A DNA stretch of 64,000 bases from Natrinema hispanicum (GTDB lineage Archaea; Halobacteriota; Halobacteria; Halobacteriales; Natrialbaceae). Positions 46,591-55,011 of the stretch are shown one piece after another (the first letter of the stretch is position 1; each line of letters begins with the position of its first letter). The DNA lies in the NCBI RefSeq assembly GCF_004217335.1, contig NZ_SHMP01000003.1:1116001-1180000 (forward strand). Reading direction: 5' to 3'. The notes under the pieces are model-generated. The model did not search any database. It saw only the letters and a list, made by a program, of their open reading frames with translations, and was not told where the DNA came from. The translations under genes and the position numbers were made by a program.

Positions 46591-47344
46591 ATGAGCGACG
46601 CAGACGGCGCGTGGGTGAGTCTCTTTTCGGGTGGCAAGGACTCAGCGTGGGCGCTGTACCAGGCCATCGAGCGCGGCTTCCCGGTCGAACGGCTCGTCAC
46701 TGTCCATCCTGCGGGTGACTCGTACATGTATCACGTCCCCGCAACCGACCTGGCCGCGCTGGCGGCCGAAAGCATCGGGATCGAGCTTGTCGATGTCGAA
46801 CCCGACGACTTCGGGGCTGACGCGGCGACCGACTCGAGCGTACAGGGCGACGACGAACTCGAGCCACTCGAGGCCGCCCTTGAGGAACTCGACCTGCGAG
46901 CTATCCGGTGGCTATCGCCGGTGTTACGGCCGGGGCCGTCGAGAGCGAGTTCCAGACGAACCGCATTCAGGGGATGTGCGACCGACTGGGACTGTGAAGC
47001 TGTTCGCCCCGCTGTGGCAGGAAGATCCCCACGAGTTGGCCGACGCGATGCTCGAGGCGGGCTTCGAGATCGTGATCATCCAGGTGGCAGCCCACGGCCT
47101 CGACGAGTCGTGGCTGGGTCGAACACTTGACAGCGAAGCGATCGACGAACTCGAGGCGCTCAACGAGGAGTACGGCGTCCACATTCTGGGCGAGGGCGGC
47201 GAGTTCGAGACCCTGGTTGTGGATGGACCGCATATGGATCGGCGGATCGACCTCGAGTACGAGACTGAGTGGGACGGGACGCGCGGGCGATTGCGGATCA
47301 CAGACGCGTCGTTGGAGGTGCGGAGCGGAGTCGAGTCCCGTTAG
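46591..47344 (+). pseudogene. dph6: Diphthine-ammonia ligase-like (Dph6/MJ0570 family) gene with two frameshifts
   Basis: Dph6-type enzymes amidate diphthine on elongation factor 2. The N-terminal ATP-pyrophosphatase motif WVSLFSGGKDSAWALYQAIE starts in one frame (46591 to about 46905, ending LEELDLRAI). The continuation VAIAGVTAGAVESEFQTNRI lies in a second frame (46908-46994) and KLFAPLWQEDPHELADAMLE through ITDASLEVRSGVESR in a third (46997-47344). At each junction two nucleotides remain where three are needed, consistent with two single-base deletions about 90 nt apart. All motifs are otherwise conserved, so this is a recent inactivation or a sequencing artefact. Convergent, with stop overlapping the next gene's stop. 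Confidence 0.85.
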
Positions 47345-47895
47345 GTACCGATCCGGTAGCGGTTCTCGAACGGGACGCGTTCGTGCCAAGCAAGCAGCAC
47401 GTGGAGCGCGATCGCGACGACGAACAGCCCGAAATTCCAGATCGGCGAATTGTAGTAGATTACGTCGATGATCACTGGTTTCGCGTACAGCGGCCAGAAC
47501 GGCTTGACCGGCGGAGCGATGTCGGGAGCAGAGAGGAGATCCGCAAAGATGTGACTGGTTCCGCCGAGGACCAACCCAGCGGTCGCGAAGACGAAGACGG
47601 TCTCGTTCGAGATGGTGGTGCTTCGAATCAAGCGGTTGGCGTTGAACCAGCCGGTGAGCCACTTCGCGGCACCTGCGCCGGCGAGGACGCTCATCAGTGA
47701 CACGAACACCAGGGTGTGAGTGATGCCGTGGTGAGTGATCGGGAGGACCTGCTGAAGGACGAGATCGATGTCCGGGAGCATCGCAGTCGCCAGCGCAAAG
47801 CCGGTGAATCCCAGCGCACCGCGTTGGCCCCAGACGAGCCACGCTGGAGCAGCAACCAGCAGCGCCATCCCGAGGTGGCCGGTGACGTCGACCAT
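47341..47895 (-). CDS. YdjM-family (DUF457) membrane-bound metal-dependent hydrolase
   Basis: 184 residues with four hydrophobic segments. Metal-binding motifs of the family are visible: MVDVTGHLGMALLVAAPAWL (His), TAMLPDIDLVLQQVLPITHH (Asp and His), HHGITHTLVFVSLMSVL and VLGGTSHIFADLLSAPDIAP. This is a membrane-integral hydrolase group of unclear substrate, sometimes called LexA-binding in old annotation. Its stop shares bases with the stop of the convergent dph6-like gene (ttag at 47341-47344). Confidence 0.85.
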   Translation of the reverse strand: MVDVTGHLGMALLVAAPAWLVWGQRGALGFTGFALATAMLPDIDLVLQQVLPITHHGITHTLVFVSLMSVLAGAGAAKWLTGWFNANRLIRSTTISNETVFVFATAGLVLGGTSHIFADLLSAPDIAPPVKPFWPLYAKPVIIDVIYYNSPIWNFGLFVVAIALHVLLAWHERVPFENRYRIGT

Positions 47896-47907
47896 GTATG
47901 TGGGCGA

Positions 47908-48102
47908 TTATCGGAGCCGCCGGACAAGCCGGAGGAGCACTGACACTGCTGTCCCGATGCCGGGAACGCGAGACGAGAGGACGGCCGCGCCTAGCAACAG
48001 CAGGCCACTCTTTGGTCGCCCACGCCGAAACGCCAGCGCGCTGTCGATCACCGTCGAGACGATGCTCAGTTTGTTCGCTGTCTGCGAGTTGACGTTGGTC
48101 AT
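47908..48102 (-). CDS. Small conserved haloarchaeal protein
   Basis: 64 residues: MTNVNSQTANKLSIVSTVID, a basic FRRGRPKSGLL stretch and a hydrophobic segment LLLLGAAVLSSRVPGIGTAV ending basic (LLRLVRRLR). The pattern suggests a small membrane-associated protein. It lies 12 bp upstream of the YdjM-like gene on the same strand and may be cotranscribed. Function unknown. An opposite-strand frame (47898-48092) is arginine-rich and less credible. Confidence 0.55.
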   Translation of the reverse strand: MTNVNSQTANKLSIVSTVIDSALAFRRGRPKSGLLLLGAAVLSSRVPGIGTAVSVLLRLVRRLR

Positions 48103-48475
48103 CGTTCTGTTCTCCGGGATTAGAACCTCGTGGGCAAGTATAACATCGCTGCAGCAGCAGGCTCTCGGAACGCCGGTGATCGGCGGTTGACAGTATCGAT
48201 CGAAATCTCGAGCAAAAACCGCTCGCGCACTTCCATTCGCTCACGGGCACGGCTGCCCGTTTACGGCATTAATCGTGTTTGAACGACCGCTGACCAGTGA
48301 ACGCCATCGCGGCATCGACCTTTTTCTCGTCGGGTTCGTTCGCTCTGCTCACTCACCACTCCGTGAAAAATCTCGAGCCAAAAAGCCGCTCGCTTCGCTC
48401 ACGGACGTTGTGTCCGTTCGCATTCCGCGGTTCTCGCTCACGATGTTCGCTCCGAACCGCGCATCGCTCGCGGTC
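48103..48475. repeat. Region with a diverged duplication of the purNH 3' end
   Basis: TTAATCGTGTTTGAACGACC-GCTG at 48267-48290 and again at 48477-48500 (the real purNH end, preceded by c) is the same 23-bp block, followed by similar codons. On the minus strand the first copy would encode AMAFTGQRSFKHD-stop, the C-terminus of PurNH. A second similarity, aatctcgagc-aaaaa-ccgctcgc (about 48205 and 48366), suggests a unit of 160-210 bp was duplicated and diverged. The remainder is rich in gctcgctt/gctcac-type short repeats; no gene is seen. Confidence 0.7.
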
Positions 48476-50152
48476 CTAATCGTGTTTGAACGACCGCTGC
48501 CCCGTAAACGCCATCGCCATGCCGTGCTCGTCCGCGGCCTCGATCACGTCCTCGTCGTTGACCGAGCCGCCGGGCTGGACGACCGCCTCGATGCCCGCCT
48601 CCGCGGCCTCTTCGATGCCGTCCGGGAACGGGAAGAACGCGTCCGAGGCCATGACCGCGCCCTCGGCGTCTTTGCCTTCGGCGTGCTCGTCGGCTTTCAT
48701 CGCTGCCAGCCGGACCGCGTCGACGCGGGAAACCTGTCCCATGCCGACGCCGACCGTCTCGGTGCCGTCCGCAAAGAGGATGCCGTTCGATTTCACGTGC
48801 TTGAGCGTCTGCCACGCAAAGACCATCGACTCGAGTTCCTCCTCGGTCGGCTCGCGCTCGGTGACGACCTCGAGATCGTCGACCGAGATCGACTGCAGGT
48901 CCCGTTCCTGGACCAGTCGGCCGCCGACGAGGTCCTTTTCGGTGAAGCGCTCGGTCTGCTTGCCGAGCGCTCGCGGCTCATCGCCGCTCGCATCCGAGGC
49001 GCTACGCGACTCGCGGCCCACGTCGAGCACACGGAGGTTCTCCTTCTCGCAGAGTACCTCGAGTGCGTCGTCGGTGTAGCCGGGAGCGACGACGACTTCT
49101 TTGAACGAGTCGATGATCTGTTCGGCCGTTGCAGCGTCACACTCGCGATTGAGCGCGACGATGCCGCCGAAGGCGCTCATCGGGTCCGTCGAGAGGGCCT
49201 TCTCGTAGGCCTCGGCCAGCGAGTCGGCGGTCGCACAGCCTGCGGGGTTGGTGTGCTTGATGACCGCCGCCGCGGGCTCGTCGAACTCCTTGATGAGGTT
49301 GAGCGCGCCGTCGGCGTCGTTGTAGTTGTTGTAGGACAGGGCCTTCGCGCCCTCGTTCAACTGGTCGGCGTGGACGACGCTCGCCTCGTCGCAGGTGTAG
49401 TCGGCGTAGACGGCGGCGTCCTGATGGGGGTTCTCGCCGTAACGGAGCGTGTCAGCGCGGTCGCTCGAGATAAGTCGCCGGGCGGGCAGCCCCTCAGCGT
49501 CAGGTGCGGTCGGCGTATCGGCGTCGACCGTGACCTCACCAGCCTCGAGATCGATGTCGACGGCTCCCTCGGCGACCCACTTCACGGCCCGCGGGTACGC
49601 GCGGAACTCGCCCTTGTAGAGGACGTGTTCTTTCAGGTCGTCTTCGTCGTCGCCCTCGTAGACGGGGATCGGCTCCTGAGTGACGATCGGTCCCATGTCG
49701 ACTTCGTCCTCGAGTACGTCGCCGTCTTCGTCGGTCGCGTCGGTGACGACGTGGACCGTACAGCCGGTCACCGACACGCCGGCCTCGAGCGCGTCGCCCC
49801 AGGCATCCATCCCAGGGAACGATGGCAGCAAGGCGGGGTGGACGTTCAGCGTCGTCGGTGTCTCGGAGAGGAACGTATCCGAGAGGATCCGCATGTAGCC
49901 GTCCAGACAGACGAGGTCGAACTCGTAGTCTTCGAGTGCCTCGAGCACGGCCTCCTCGTGCTCGCGGCGGCTCATGTCCTCGGCGAGCGGGACGACTTCG
50001 GTCGGAATCCCGCGCTCCGCGGCGGCCTCGAGTACCGGTGCGTCCTCGGTGTTCGTCAGAATTACGGCGAACTCGGCTCCGCCCGGCTTTCGGTCGGCGA
50101 TGTTCAACAGGTTGCGCCCTCGGTTGCCGGCCATCCCGGCGATTCGCGTCAT
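48476..50152 (-). CDS. purH: Fused GAR formyltransferase / AICAR formyltransferase (PurN-PurH)
   Basis: 558 residues joining two purine steps. Residues 1 to about 190 are PurN (GAR transformylase): MTRIAGMAGNRGRNLLNIAD, VCLDGYMRILSDTFL, LNVHPALLPSFPGMDAWGDA and SVTGCTVHVVTDATDEDGDV. From about 215 is the AICAR transformylase part of PurH: LRYGENPHQDAAVYADY, KHTNPAGCATADSLAEAYEK, DPMSAFGGIVALNRECDAAT and AFTGQRSFKHD. The IMP cyclohydrolase (MGS-like) domain of bacterial PurH is missing; archaea use PurO for that step. A run RESRSASDASGDEPRALGKQ near 48965-49020 looks like an inserted low-complexity stretch. Start 50152 preferred over 50212. Divergent from purB. Confidence 0.93.
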   Translation of the reverse strand: MTRIAGMAGNRGRNLLNIADRKPGGAEFAVILTNTEDAPVLEAAAERGIPTEVVPLAEDMSRREHEEAVLEALEDYEFDLVCLDGYMRILSDTFLSETPTTLNVHPALLPSFPGMDAWGDALEAGVSVTGCTVHVVTDATDEDGDVLEDEVDMGPIVTQEPIPVYEGDDEDDLKEHVLYKGEFRAYPRAVKWVAEGAVDIDLEAGEVTVDADTPTAPDAEGLPARRLISSDRADTLRYGENPHQDAAVYADYTCDEASVVHADQLNEGAKALSYNNYNDADGALNLIKEFDEPAAAVIKHTNPAGCATADSLAEAYEKALSTDPMSAFGGIVALNRECDAATAEQIIDSFKEVVVAPGYTDDALEVLCEKENLRVLDVGRESRSASDASGDEPRALGKQTERFTEKDLVGGRLVQERDLQSISVDDLEVVTEREPTEEELESMVFAWQTLKHVKSNGILFADGTETVGVGMGQVSRVDAVRLAAMKADEHAEGKDAEGAVMASDAFFPFPDGIEEAAEAGIEAVVQPGGSVNDEDVIEAADEHGMAMAFTGQRSFKHD

Positions 50153-50329
50153 GGTCGAACCCGCGCCCGCAAGCGGCAAAGTGGTTGCGGTCTCGAACAC
50201 CGGGGTATCCACGTTCGTGTATTATTCTGACTGTATTTCGCCCCCGATCGGCAGAGGTATGCACGCTCGTGGCATCGAGCGGCCACTGGTTTCGATACGC
50301 TTTTGCGACCCGCTGGACGAACGGCCACT

Positions 50330-51715
50330 ATGACCGAGACCGACGCCCTGTATGCCGTTTCGCCGCTGGACGGCCGATACGGTGGCCGGACCGCACCGTT
50401 GTCGCCGTACGCGAGCGAGGCCGCATTAATGCGCGCCCGCGTTCGCGTCGAAGTCGAGTACCTGATCGCACTGGCAGACTGCGAAGCGACGCCGCTCGAA
50501 CTCGACGGAGAGGAACGCGAGCACCTCCGCGGGCTCTACAACCACTTCGCCGAGGAAGACGCCCGCCTGATCAAGAAACTCGAGACGGAGGGCCACGCCG
50601 ACTTCGAGGCGACCAACCACGACGTCAAGGCCGTCGAGTACTTCGTCCGCCACCGACTGCCAGAGGACAGCGACGCCTCGGCCTGGATCCACTTCGGACT
50701 GACCAGCGAGGACGTGAACAACCTCGCCCACCGGCTGCTCGTCCGCGACGCCGTCGACGAAGTGTTGCTCCCCGAACTGTACGACGTTCAGGACACGCTC
50801 GCCGAGATGGCCCGCGAGTACCGCGACCTGCCGATGCTCGCGCGCACCCACGGCCAGCCCGCGACGCCGACGACCTTCGGCAAGGAGATGGCCGTCTACG
50901 CCTCGCGGCTGGGCCGCGCGACGGGCCGGATTCGACAGGCGACCGACGAACTCAGCGGTAAACTCGGCGGTGCATCGGGCACTTACGCGGCCCACGTCGC
51001 CGCCTACCCCGATGTCGACTGGCCGGCGTTCGCGCGGGACTTCGTCACGGATCTGGGCCTCGAGTTCGAGGGACTCACGACGCAGGTCAACCCATGTGAC
51101 GACCTCGCGGCGGTCTTCGACGCGTTCCGCGGTGCCAACGACGTCCTGCTCGATCTCGATCTGGACATGTGGCTCTACGTCTCCGACCGCTATCTCGGTC
51201 AGGAGGCCGTCGAGGGTGAGACGGGGTCGTCGACGATGCCCCACAAGGTCAATCCGATCGACTTCGAGAACAGCGAGGGCAACCTCTCGAAGGCGAACTC
51301 GGATCTCACCTTCCTCGCGGACTACGTCACTACTTCCCGGCTTCAGCGTGACCTCTCCGATTCGACCGTCAAGCGCAACATCGGCGGTGCCTTCGCCCAC
51401 TGTCTGATCGGCTACGGCAAAACCGCCGCCGGCCTCTCGAAGGTCGTCCCGAACGAACACGTGATGCGCGACGAGCTCGAGTCGACCCCCGAGATCATCG
51501 GCGAGGCCGTCCAGACGATTCTCCGGCGCGAGGGCCAGGCCGACGCCTACGAGCGCGTCAAGGCCGTCACCCGCGGGAAGGACGTCACCATCGAGGACTT
51601 CCGCGAGATGTTCGACGACCTCGACGTCGACGAGGACGTCCGCGAGGAACTCCACGCGCTGACGCCGGCGGGCTACACCGGCGTCGCGAGCGAACTGGTC
51701 GACGACCTCGAGTAA
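50330..51715 (+). CDS. purB: Adenylosuccinate lyase
   Basis: 461-residue lyase acting twice in purine synthesis (SAICAR to AICAR; adenylosuccinate to AMP). Blocks: DALYAVSPLDGRYGGRTAPL at the start, ATNHDVKAVEYFVRHRL, FGLTSEDVNNLAHRLLVRDA, PMLARTHGQPATPTTFGKEM and the superfamily signature GSSTMPHKVNPIDFENSEGN with catalytic Ser in the flexible loop. Normal length. It is divergent from purNH with about 180 bp between starts, so their promoters are close and could be co-regulated. AICAR made by PurB is the substrate of the PurH part of its neighbour. Confidence 0.97.
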   Translation: MTETDALYAVSPLDGRYGGRTAPLSPYASEAALMRARVRVEVEYLIALADCEATPLELDGEEREHLRGLYNHFAEEDARLIKKLETEGHADFEATNHDVKAVEYFVRHRLPEDSDASAWIHFGLTSEDVNNLAHRLLVRDAVDEVLLPELYDVQDTLAEMAREYRDLPMLARTHGQPATPTTFGKEMAVYASRLGRATGRIRQATDELSGKLGGASGTYAAHVAAYPDVDWPAFARDFVTDLGLEFEGLTTQVNPCDDLAAVFDAFRGANDVLLDLDLDMWLYVSDRYLGQEAVEGETGSSTMPHKVNPIDFENSEGNLSKANSDLTFLADYVTTSRLQRDLSDSTVKRNIGGAFAHCLIGYGKTAAGLSKVVPNEHVMRDELESTPEIIGEAVQTILRREGQADAYERVKAVTRGKDVTIEDFREMFDDLDVDEDVREELHALTPAGYTGVASELVDDLE

Positions 51716-51831
51716 TCCTCGCGCTTTCTTCTTCCGTTTCGAGTACCGATTCTGGCGACATCCGCTGTCTCAGTTCCGGCCGTCAATTCCGGGATCGTGA
51801 CAGTATTGGGCACCCTCATTCGAGGGAGTGT

Positions 51832-52254
51832 ATGGACTATCTTCTCTGGGTGATCGTCGCGCTCGTTGCCTACGGGTTGATGGCACCGCTGACGAGCGTC
51901 GTCACGTCAGACGTCCCGCCGGCTGTCGCGCTCTTTCTCTCGACGACGATCTTTCCCTGCCTGACGGCGGTCGTCCTCGTCGTCACGGGAACCGGCAGCC
52001 TCTCGGATGTCTCCAGCCCGTCGGCGGGGATCGTCTACGTTGCCGGCCTGTTTCTCTCCGCGGGCATCCTCGCGTACTACCAGGCGCTCGAGCGCGGCCC
52101 GGTCAGCGTCGTCGTGCCGATCTACGGCCTGTTCATCGTCGGGAGCTCGATCATCGGCATCGTCTTTCTCGGCGAAGAGTTGACCGCGACCCGCGCGGCC
52201 GGCATCGTCGTCGCGGCGGCTGCAATCTATCTCGCAGCGGGGGGTGAGGCGTGA
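51832..52254 (+). CDS. Half-length EamA/DMT transporter subunit 1
   Basis: 140 residues with five hydrophobic segments (about 4-24, 30-54, 65-86, 90-115, 121-138), that is one EamA repeat rather than the usual two. The signature RGPVSVVVPIYGLFIVGSSI followed by GIVFLGEELTATRAAG is the conserved second half of the repeat. It contains almost no positive charges (two arginines, no lysine). Stop overlaps the start of a homologous half transporter (TGATG), so the two are translationally coupled and probably form a heterodimer. Substrate unknown. Confidence 0.85.
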   Translation: MDYLLWVIVALVAYGLMAPLTSVVTSDVPPAVALFLSTTIFPCLTAVVLVVTGTGSLSDVSSPSAGIVYVAGLFLSAGILAYYQALERGPVSVVVPIYGLFIVGSSIIGIVFLGEELTATRAAGIVVAAAAIYLAAGGEA

Positions 52255-52670
52255 TGCGACGGTACGTCTGGCTGTCGATCTTCGCCTTCCTGTCCTACAG
52301 TCTGGTTGCGCCGTTGCTCTCGATCGCGATGCTCGAGTTGCCCAGCACGCTGGCAGTGTTCCTCTCGAACTCGGTGATGTTCCTTACAGTCGGCCTCGTG
52401 ATCCGCGCTCGCGGCCTGTCGGTCCGTCCATACCTCTGGCATCCGCGCACCCCCTACATCCTCGCGATGGGCGTCCTCCTGACGATCGGACTGTTGACCT
52501 ACTACCGGGCGCTCGCGCTTGGACCAGTGAGCATCGTCGTGCCGATATACGGGCTGTTCATCGTCGTCAGTTCGCTGGTCGGTATCGTCGCCTTCGAGGA
52601 GACCGTCACGCCGCGCAAAATTGCCGCCATCGCGCTGAGCGTGCTGGCAATCGCGCTGATGTCCCTGTGA
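52254..52670 (+). CDS. Half-length EamA/DMT transporter subunit 2
   Basis: 138 residues homologous to the preceding gene: five hydrophobic segments and the parallel motif LGPVSIVVPIYGLFIVVSSL with AFEETVTPRKIAA. Positive charges sit at the N-terminus (MRRY), between helices 2 and 3 (RARGLSVRPYLWHPR) and between 4 and 5 (TPRK), predicting N-inside topology. ATG 52254 shares its A with the upstream TGA; a GTG codon at 52251 is an alternative start. With its neighbour it would make a 5+5 helix inverted pair, equivalent to one full DMT carrier. Confidence 0.85.
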   Translation: MRRYVWLSIFAFLSYSLVAPLLSIAMLELPSTLAVFLSNSVMFLTVGLVIRARGLSVRPYLWHPRTPYILAMGVLLTIGLLTYYRALALGPVSIVVPIYGLFIVVSSLVGIVAFEETVTPRKIAAIALSVLAIALMSL

Positions 52671-52691
52671 TCCTCGTCGCGGTCGGCCCAA

Positions 52692-52904
52692 TCACTCCGT
52701 CGTATCGACGCCAGCAGCGTCGTTGATCGGGCACTTCTGTGTCGTTCCGGTCACTAGCAAGATCGCGCCGATGACGAGTGCGATGACCGCGGTCACGATG
52801 CCGACGGTCCAGTACCCCATCAGCGCGGCGATGCCAGCAAGCACGGCGATCGCGCCAATGACGATCCGTCCGGTACGATCGATCCCGCCGACGTTCTTTT
52901 GCAT
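52692..52904 (-). CDS. YgaP-like (DUF2892) two-helix membrane protein
   Basis: 70 residues: MQKNVGGIDRTGRIVIGAIA begins the DUF2892 motif (the N-terminal GGIDRxxR element), followed by two helices (GRIVIGAIAVLAGIAALMGY and IVTAVIALVIGAILLVTGTT) and the conserved cysteine end QKCPINDAAGVDTTE. The domain is found alone or attached to rhodanese domains; on its own it has no defined role. Start 52904 excludes five upstream codons. Confidence 0.85.
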   Translation of the reverse strand: MQKNVGGIDRTGRIVIGAIAVLAGIAALMGYWTVGIVTAVIALVIGAILLVTGTTQKCPINDAAGVDTTE

Positions 52905-53028
52905 GGCATTCACCCACACTAAATTGGGTTCCCGTTGACAAAATCGTTCGGTGTACCACGCGAGCGGTACGTCTCGGCGCGAAACCAGTCACTATCGGAC
53001 ACTGAAAGGGCCGTCCTCTGTGGGTCGT

Positions 53029-54180
53029 TTACTCGAGCAACGCCGCGAGCGTCTCCTCGAGTGTCCCCGCCGCCTCGCGGACGGCCGCGACCCGGACGTA
53101 CTCCCGTGGCGCGTGGGCGACGGCTCCCTCGTCGTCGGCGAGGACGCCGGGGCCGAAGACGACCGTCGGGGCGTCCGCCGCGAAATACGACGCTTCCGTC
53201 GCTGCGGTAAACGGGCGTCTCTCGCCGCCGGATGCGTCCGCGAGCGTCTTCGCCACGTCCGCGTCGGGATCGGTGTCCCAGGCCTCGAGAAACGGCGTCG
53301 GCCGGTCGGTAAAGCGAAACTCGAGACCGACATCGCCGGGGATTGCGGCCTGCAGATGGGCTGTCAGTGCCTCGTGGAACTCGTCGGCGGTTTCGGGCGG
53401 GACGCTCCGCCGGTCGACCGTCAGCGCGCAGTCGGCTGGCACCTGATTGGTCGCCTCGCCGCCTTCGACGACGGTCGGCGTCAGCGTCGCTGCACCGAGT
53501 TGCGGGTGGGTCGGCGGTGCGTCGTCGCGCTCGTCGAAGGTTCGGATCGCCGCGAGGACGTCCTCGAGCGCCGCGACCGCGTTGACGCCCGTTTCGGGTT
53601 CGGCGGCGTGAGCGTTTGCTCCCGAGAGGTGGATCGTCCCCTGGAAGCGTCCTTTCGCCGCTGTGCAGACGTCGATATCGGTGGGCTCGCCAACGATTAC
53701 CGCGTCCGCATCGCGCGTGGGTGAGTCGTCGCCCGAGACCAGCGCGTAGGCTCCCGTCGAGAGCACCTCTTCGTCGGGGGTGACTGCAAGCGTGACGCGG
53801 CTGTCAGTCGGCTCGACCGCGAAGAAGGCAGCGAGCAGCGCCGCGAGCGGTCCCTTCGCGTCACATGAGCCGCGGCCGCGGATCACGTCGCCACCGTTCG
53901 CTTCGGAAGCGTCCCCGTCGCGTTCGAACGGGACGTGCGGTGACACCGTGTCGATGTGGGTATTCAAGACGACGTGCGTCTCGGCCTCGGCTCTTGGCTG
54001 TCCGCGACTCGCCAGCACGTTCCCGGCATCGTCGACGCGAGGATCGACGCCGTGGGTCTCGAGCGTCTCACAGAGATACTCCCGCATCGGCCCGACGTCT
54101 TCGTGAGACGCGTGCTGAACGGCAGTCTCGAGAAACGCGACCGGATCGAACGCGTCGGCGGAAGACTCGTCGCCCGTCAC
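53029..54180 (-). CDS. dapE: Succinyl-diaminopimelate desuccinylase (M20 family)
   Basis: 383-residue zinc peptidase-fold enzyme releasing LL-diaminopimelate from its N-succinyl form. Metal ligands are in VVLNTHIDTVSPHVPF (His/Asp), RGRGSCDAKGPLAALLAAFF (Asp), TLAVTPDEEVLSTGAYALVS (catalytic and ligand Glu pair), IVGEPTDIDV and the C-terminal VVFGPGVLADDEGAVAHAPR (His). M20 relatives include ArgE and others, but membership of the DAP cluster makes DapE the likely role. Last gene of the cluster; its ATG overlaps the dapF stop (ATGA). Confidence 0.87.
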   Translation of the reverse strand: MTGDESSADAFDPVAFLETAVQHASHEDVGPMREYLCETLETHGVDPRVDDAGNVLASRGQPRAEAETHVVLNTHIDTVSPHVPFERDGDASEANGGDVIRGRGSCDAKGPLAALLAAFFAVEPTDSRVTLAVTPDEEVLSTGAYALVSGDDSPTRDADAVIVGEPTDIDVCTAAKGRFQGTIHLSGANAHAAEPETGVNAVAALEDVLAAIRTFDERDDAPPTHPQLGAATLTPTVVEGGEATNQVPADCALTVDRRSVPPETADEFHEALTAHLQAAIPGDVGLEFRFTDRPTPFLEAWDTDPDADVAKTLADASGGERRPFTAATEASYFAADAPTVVFGPGVLADDEGAVAHAPREYVRVAAVREAAGTLEETLAALLE

Positions 54181-55007
54181 GATTCGACCGGCGACTCGAG
54201 AGTCACTTCGCCGTCGAACTCGTGCTCGACTGGCCCGGCGAGTGTCGGCCGGCCGCGCTCGTTGAAGCTCACCTGCAGGTCACCGCCCGGCGGATGGACG
54301 TCGACCGGATCGGCATCGGTGAGCCCGAGTCGGCGCGCCACGACGGCGATGGCGACCGCACCGGTGCCACAGGAGTCGGTCTCGCCCTCGACGCCGCGCT
54401 CGTAGGTTCGCTGGTCGAAGCCACCATCGCCGTCGGGGCTGGCGATCGTGACGTTCGTCCCCTCCGGGAAGACGTCGGCGTGGCGTACCGGCGGCGCGAC
54501 CGCCTCGAGATCGACCTCGTCGACGTCGTCGACGAAACTCACGGCGTGGGGGACGCCGGTGTTGACGACCGAGACCTCGAGTCCTTCGATCTCCTCCTCG
54601 AGGACCGGTTCGTCGGCCTCGACCGGTACCTCGTCGGGGTCGAACGTGAGGTCGGTCATCTCCACGACGACGTTCTCGCCGTCGCGGTCGGCCCGCAGCG
54701 TGCCCGCCTGCGTGTCGATCATCACGCTGTTAGTTCCGGTTCGCTCCATCGCCCACTCGGCGGCACAGCGCGCGCCGTTGCCACACATCTCGGCCGTCTT
54801 GCCGTCGGGCTGGAACAACGTCATAACGACACGTGGCGGGTTGAAGTCTTCCTCGAGCGCGAGGAAGAGCACTCCGTCGGCACCGACGCCGTCGGTTCGG
54901 TCGCACTCGCGTTTGGCGAGTGCGCCCCGATTGGGAACGTGTTCGTTCGCGTGGATGATCAAAAAGTCGTTGCCGGTGCCGTGGTACTTCTGGAATGGAA
55001 CAGTCAT
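54177..55007 (-). CDS. dapF: Diaminopimelate epimerase
   Basis: 276-residue cofactor-free epimerase converting LL- to meso-diaminopimelate. The N-terminus VPFQKYHGTGNDFLIIHANE is typical; the first catalytic cysteine lies in AEMCGNGARCAAEWAME and the second in VEGETDSCGTGAVAIAVVAR. Two mirror-image domains are implied by these repeats. Length normal. Four bases separate it from lysA upstream and it overlaps dapE downstream, so it is fully within the lysine operon. Confidence 0.95.
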   Translation of the reverse strand: MTVPFQKYHGTGNDFLIIHANEHVPNRGALAKRECDRTDGVGADGVLFLALEEDFNPPRVVMTLFQPDGKTAEMCGNGARCAAEWAMERTGTNSVMIDTQAGTLRADRDGENVVVEMTDLTFDPDEVPVEADEPVLEEEIEGLEVSVVNTGVPHAVSFVDDVDEVDLEAVAPPVRHADVFPEGTNVTIASPDGDGGFDQRTYERGVEGETDSCGTGAVAIAVVARRLGLTDADPVDVHPPGGDLQVSFNERGRPTLAGPVEHEFDGEVTLESPVES

Positions 55008-55011
55008 CGTG

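Noticed and set aside
48275..50230. Very long open frame (651 codons) on the plus strand
   Set aside because: It is exactly opposite purNH; its composition (Arg/Val/Asp-rich, no domains) is that of a GC-rich antisense frame.
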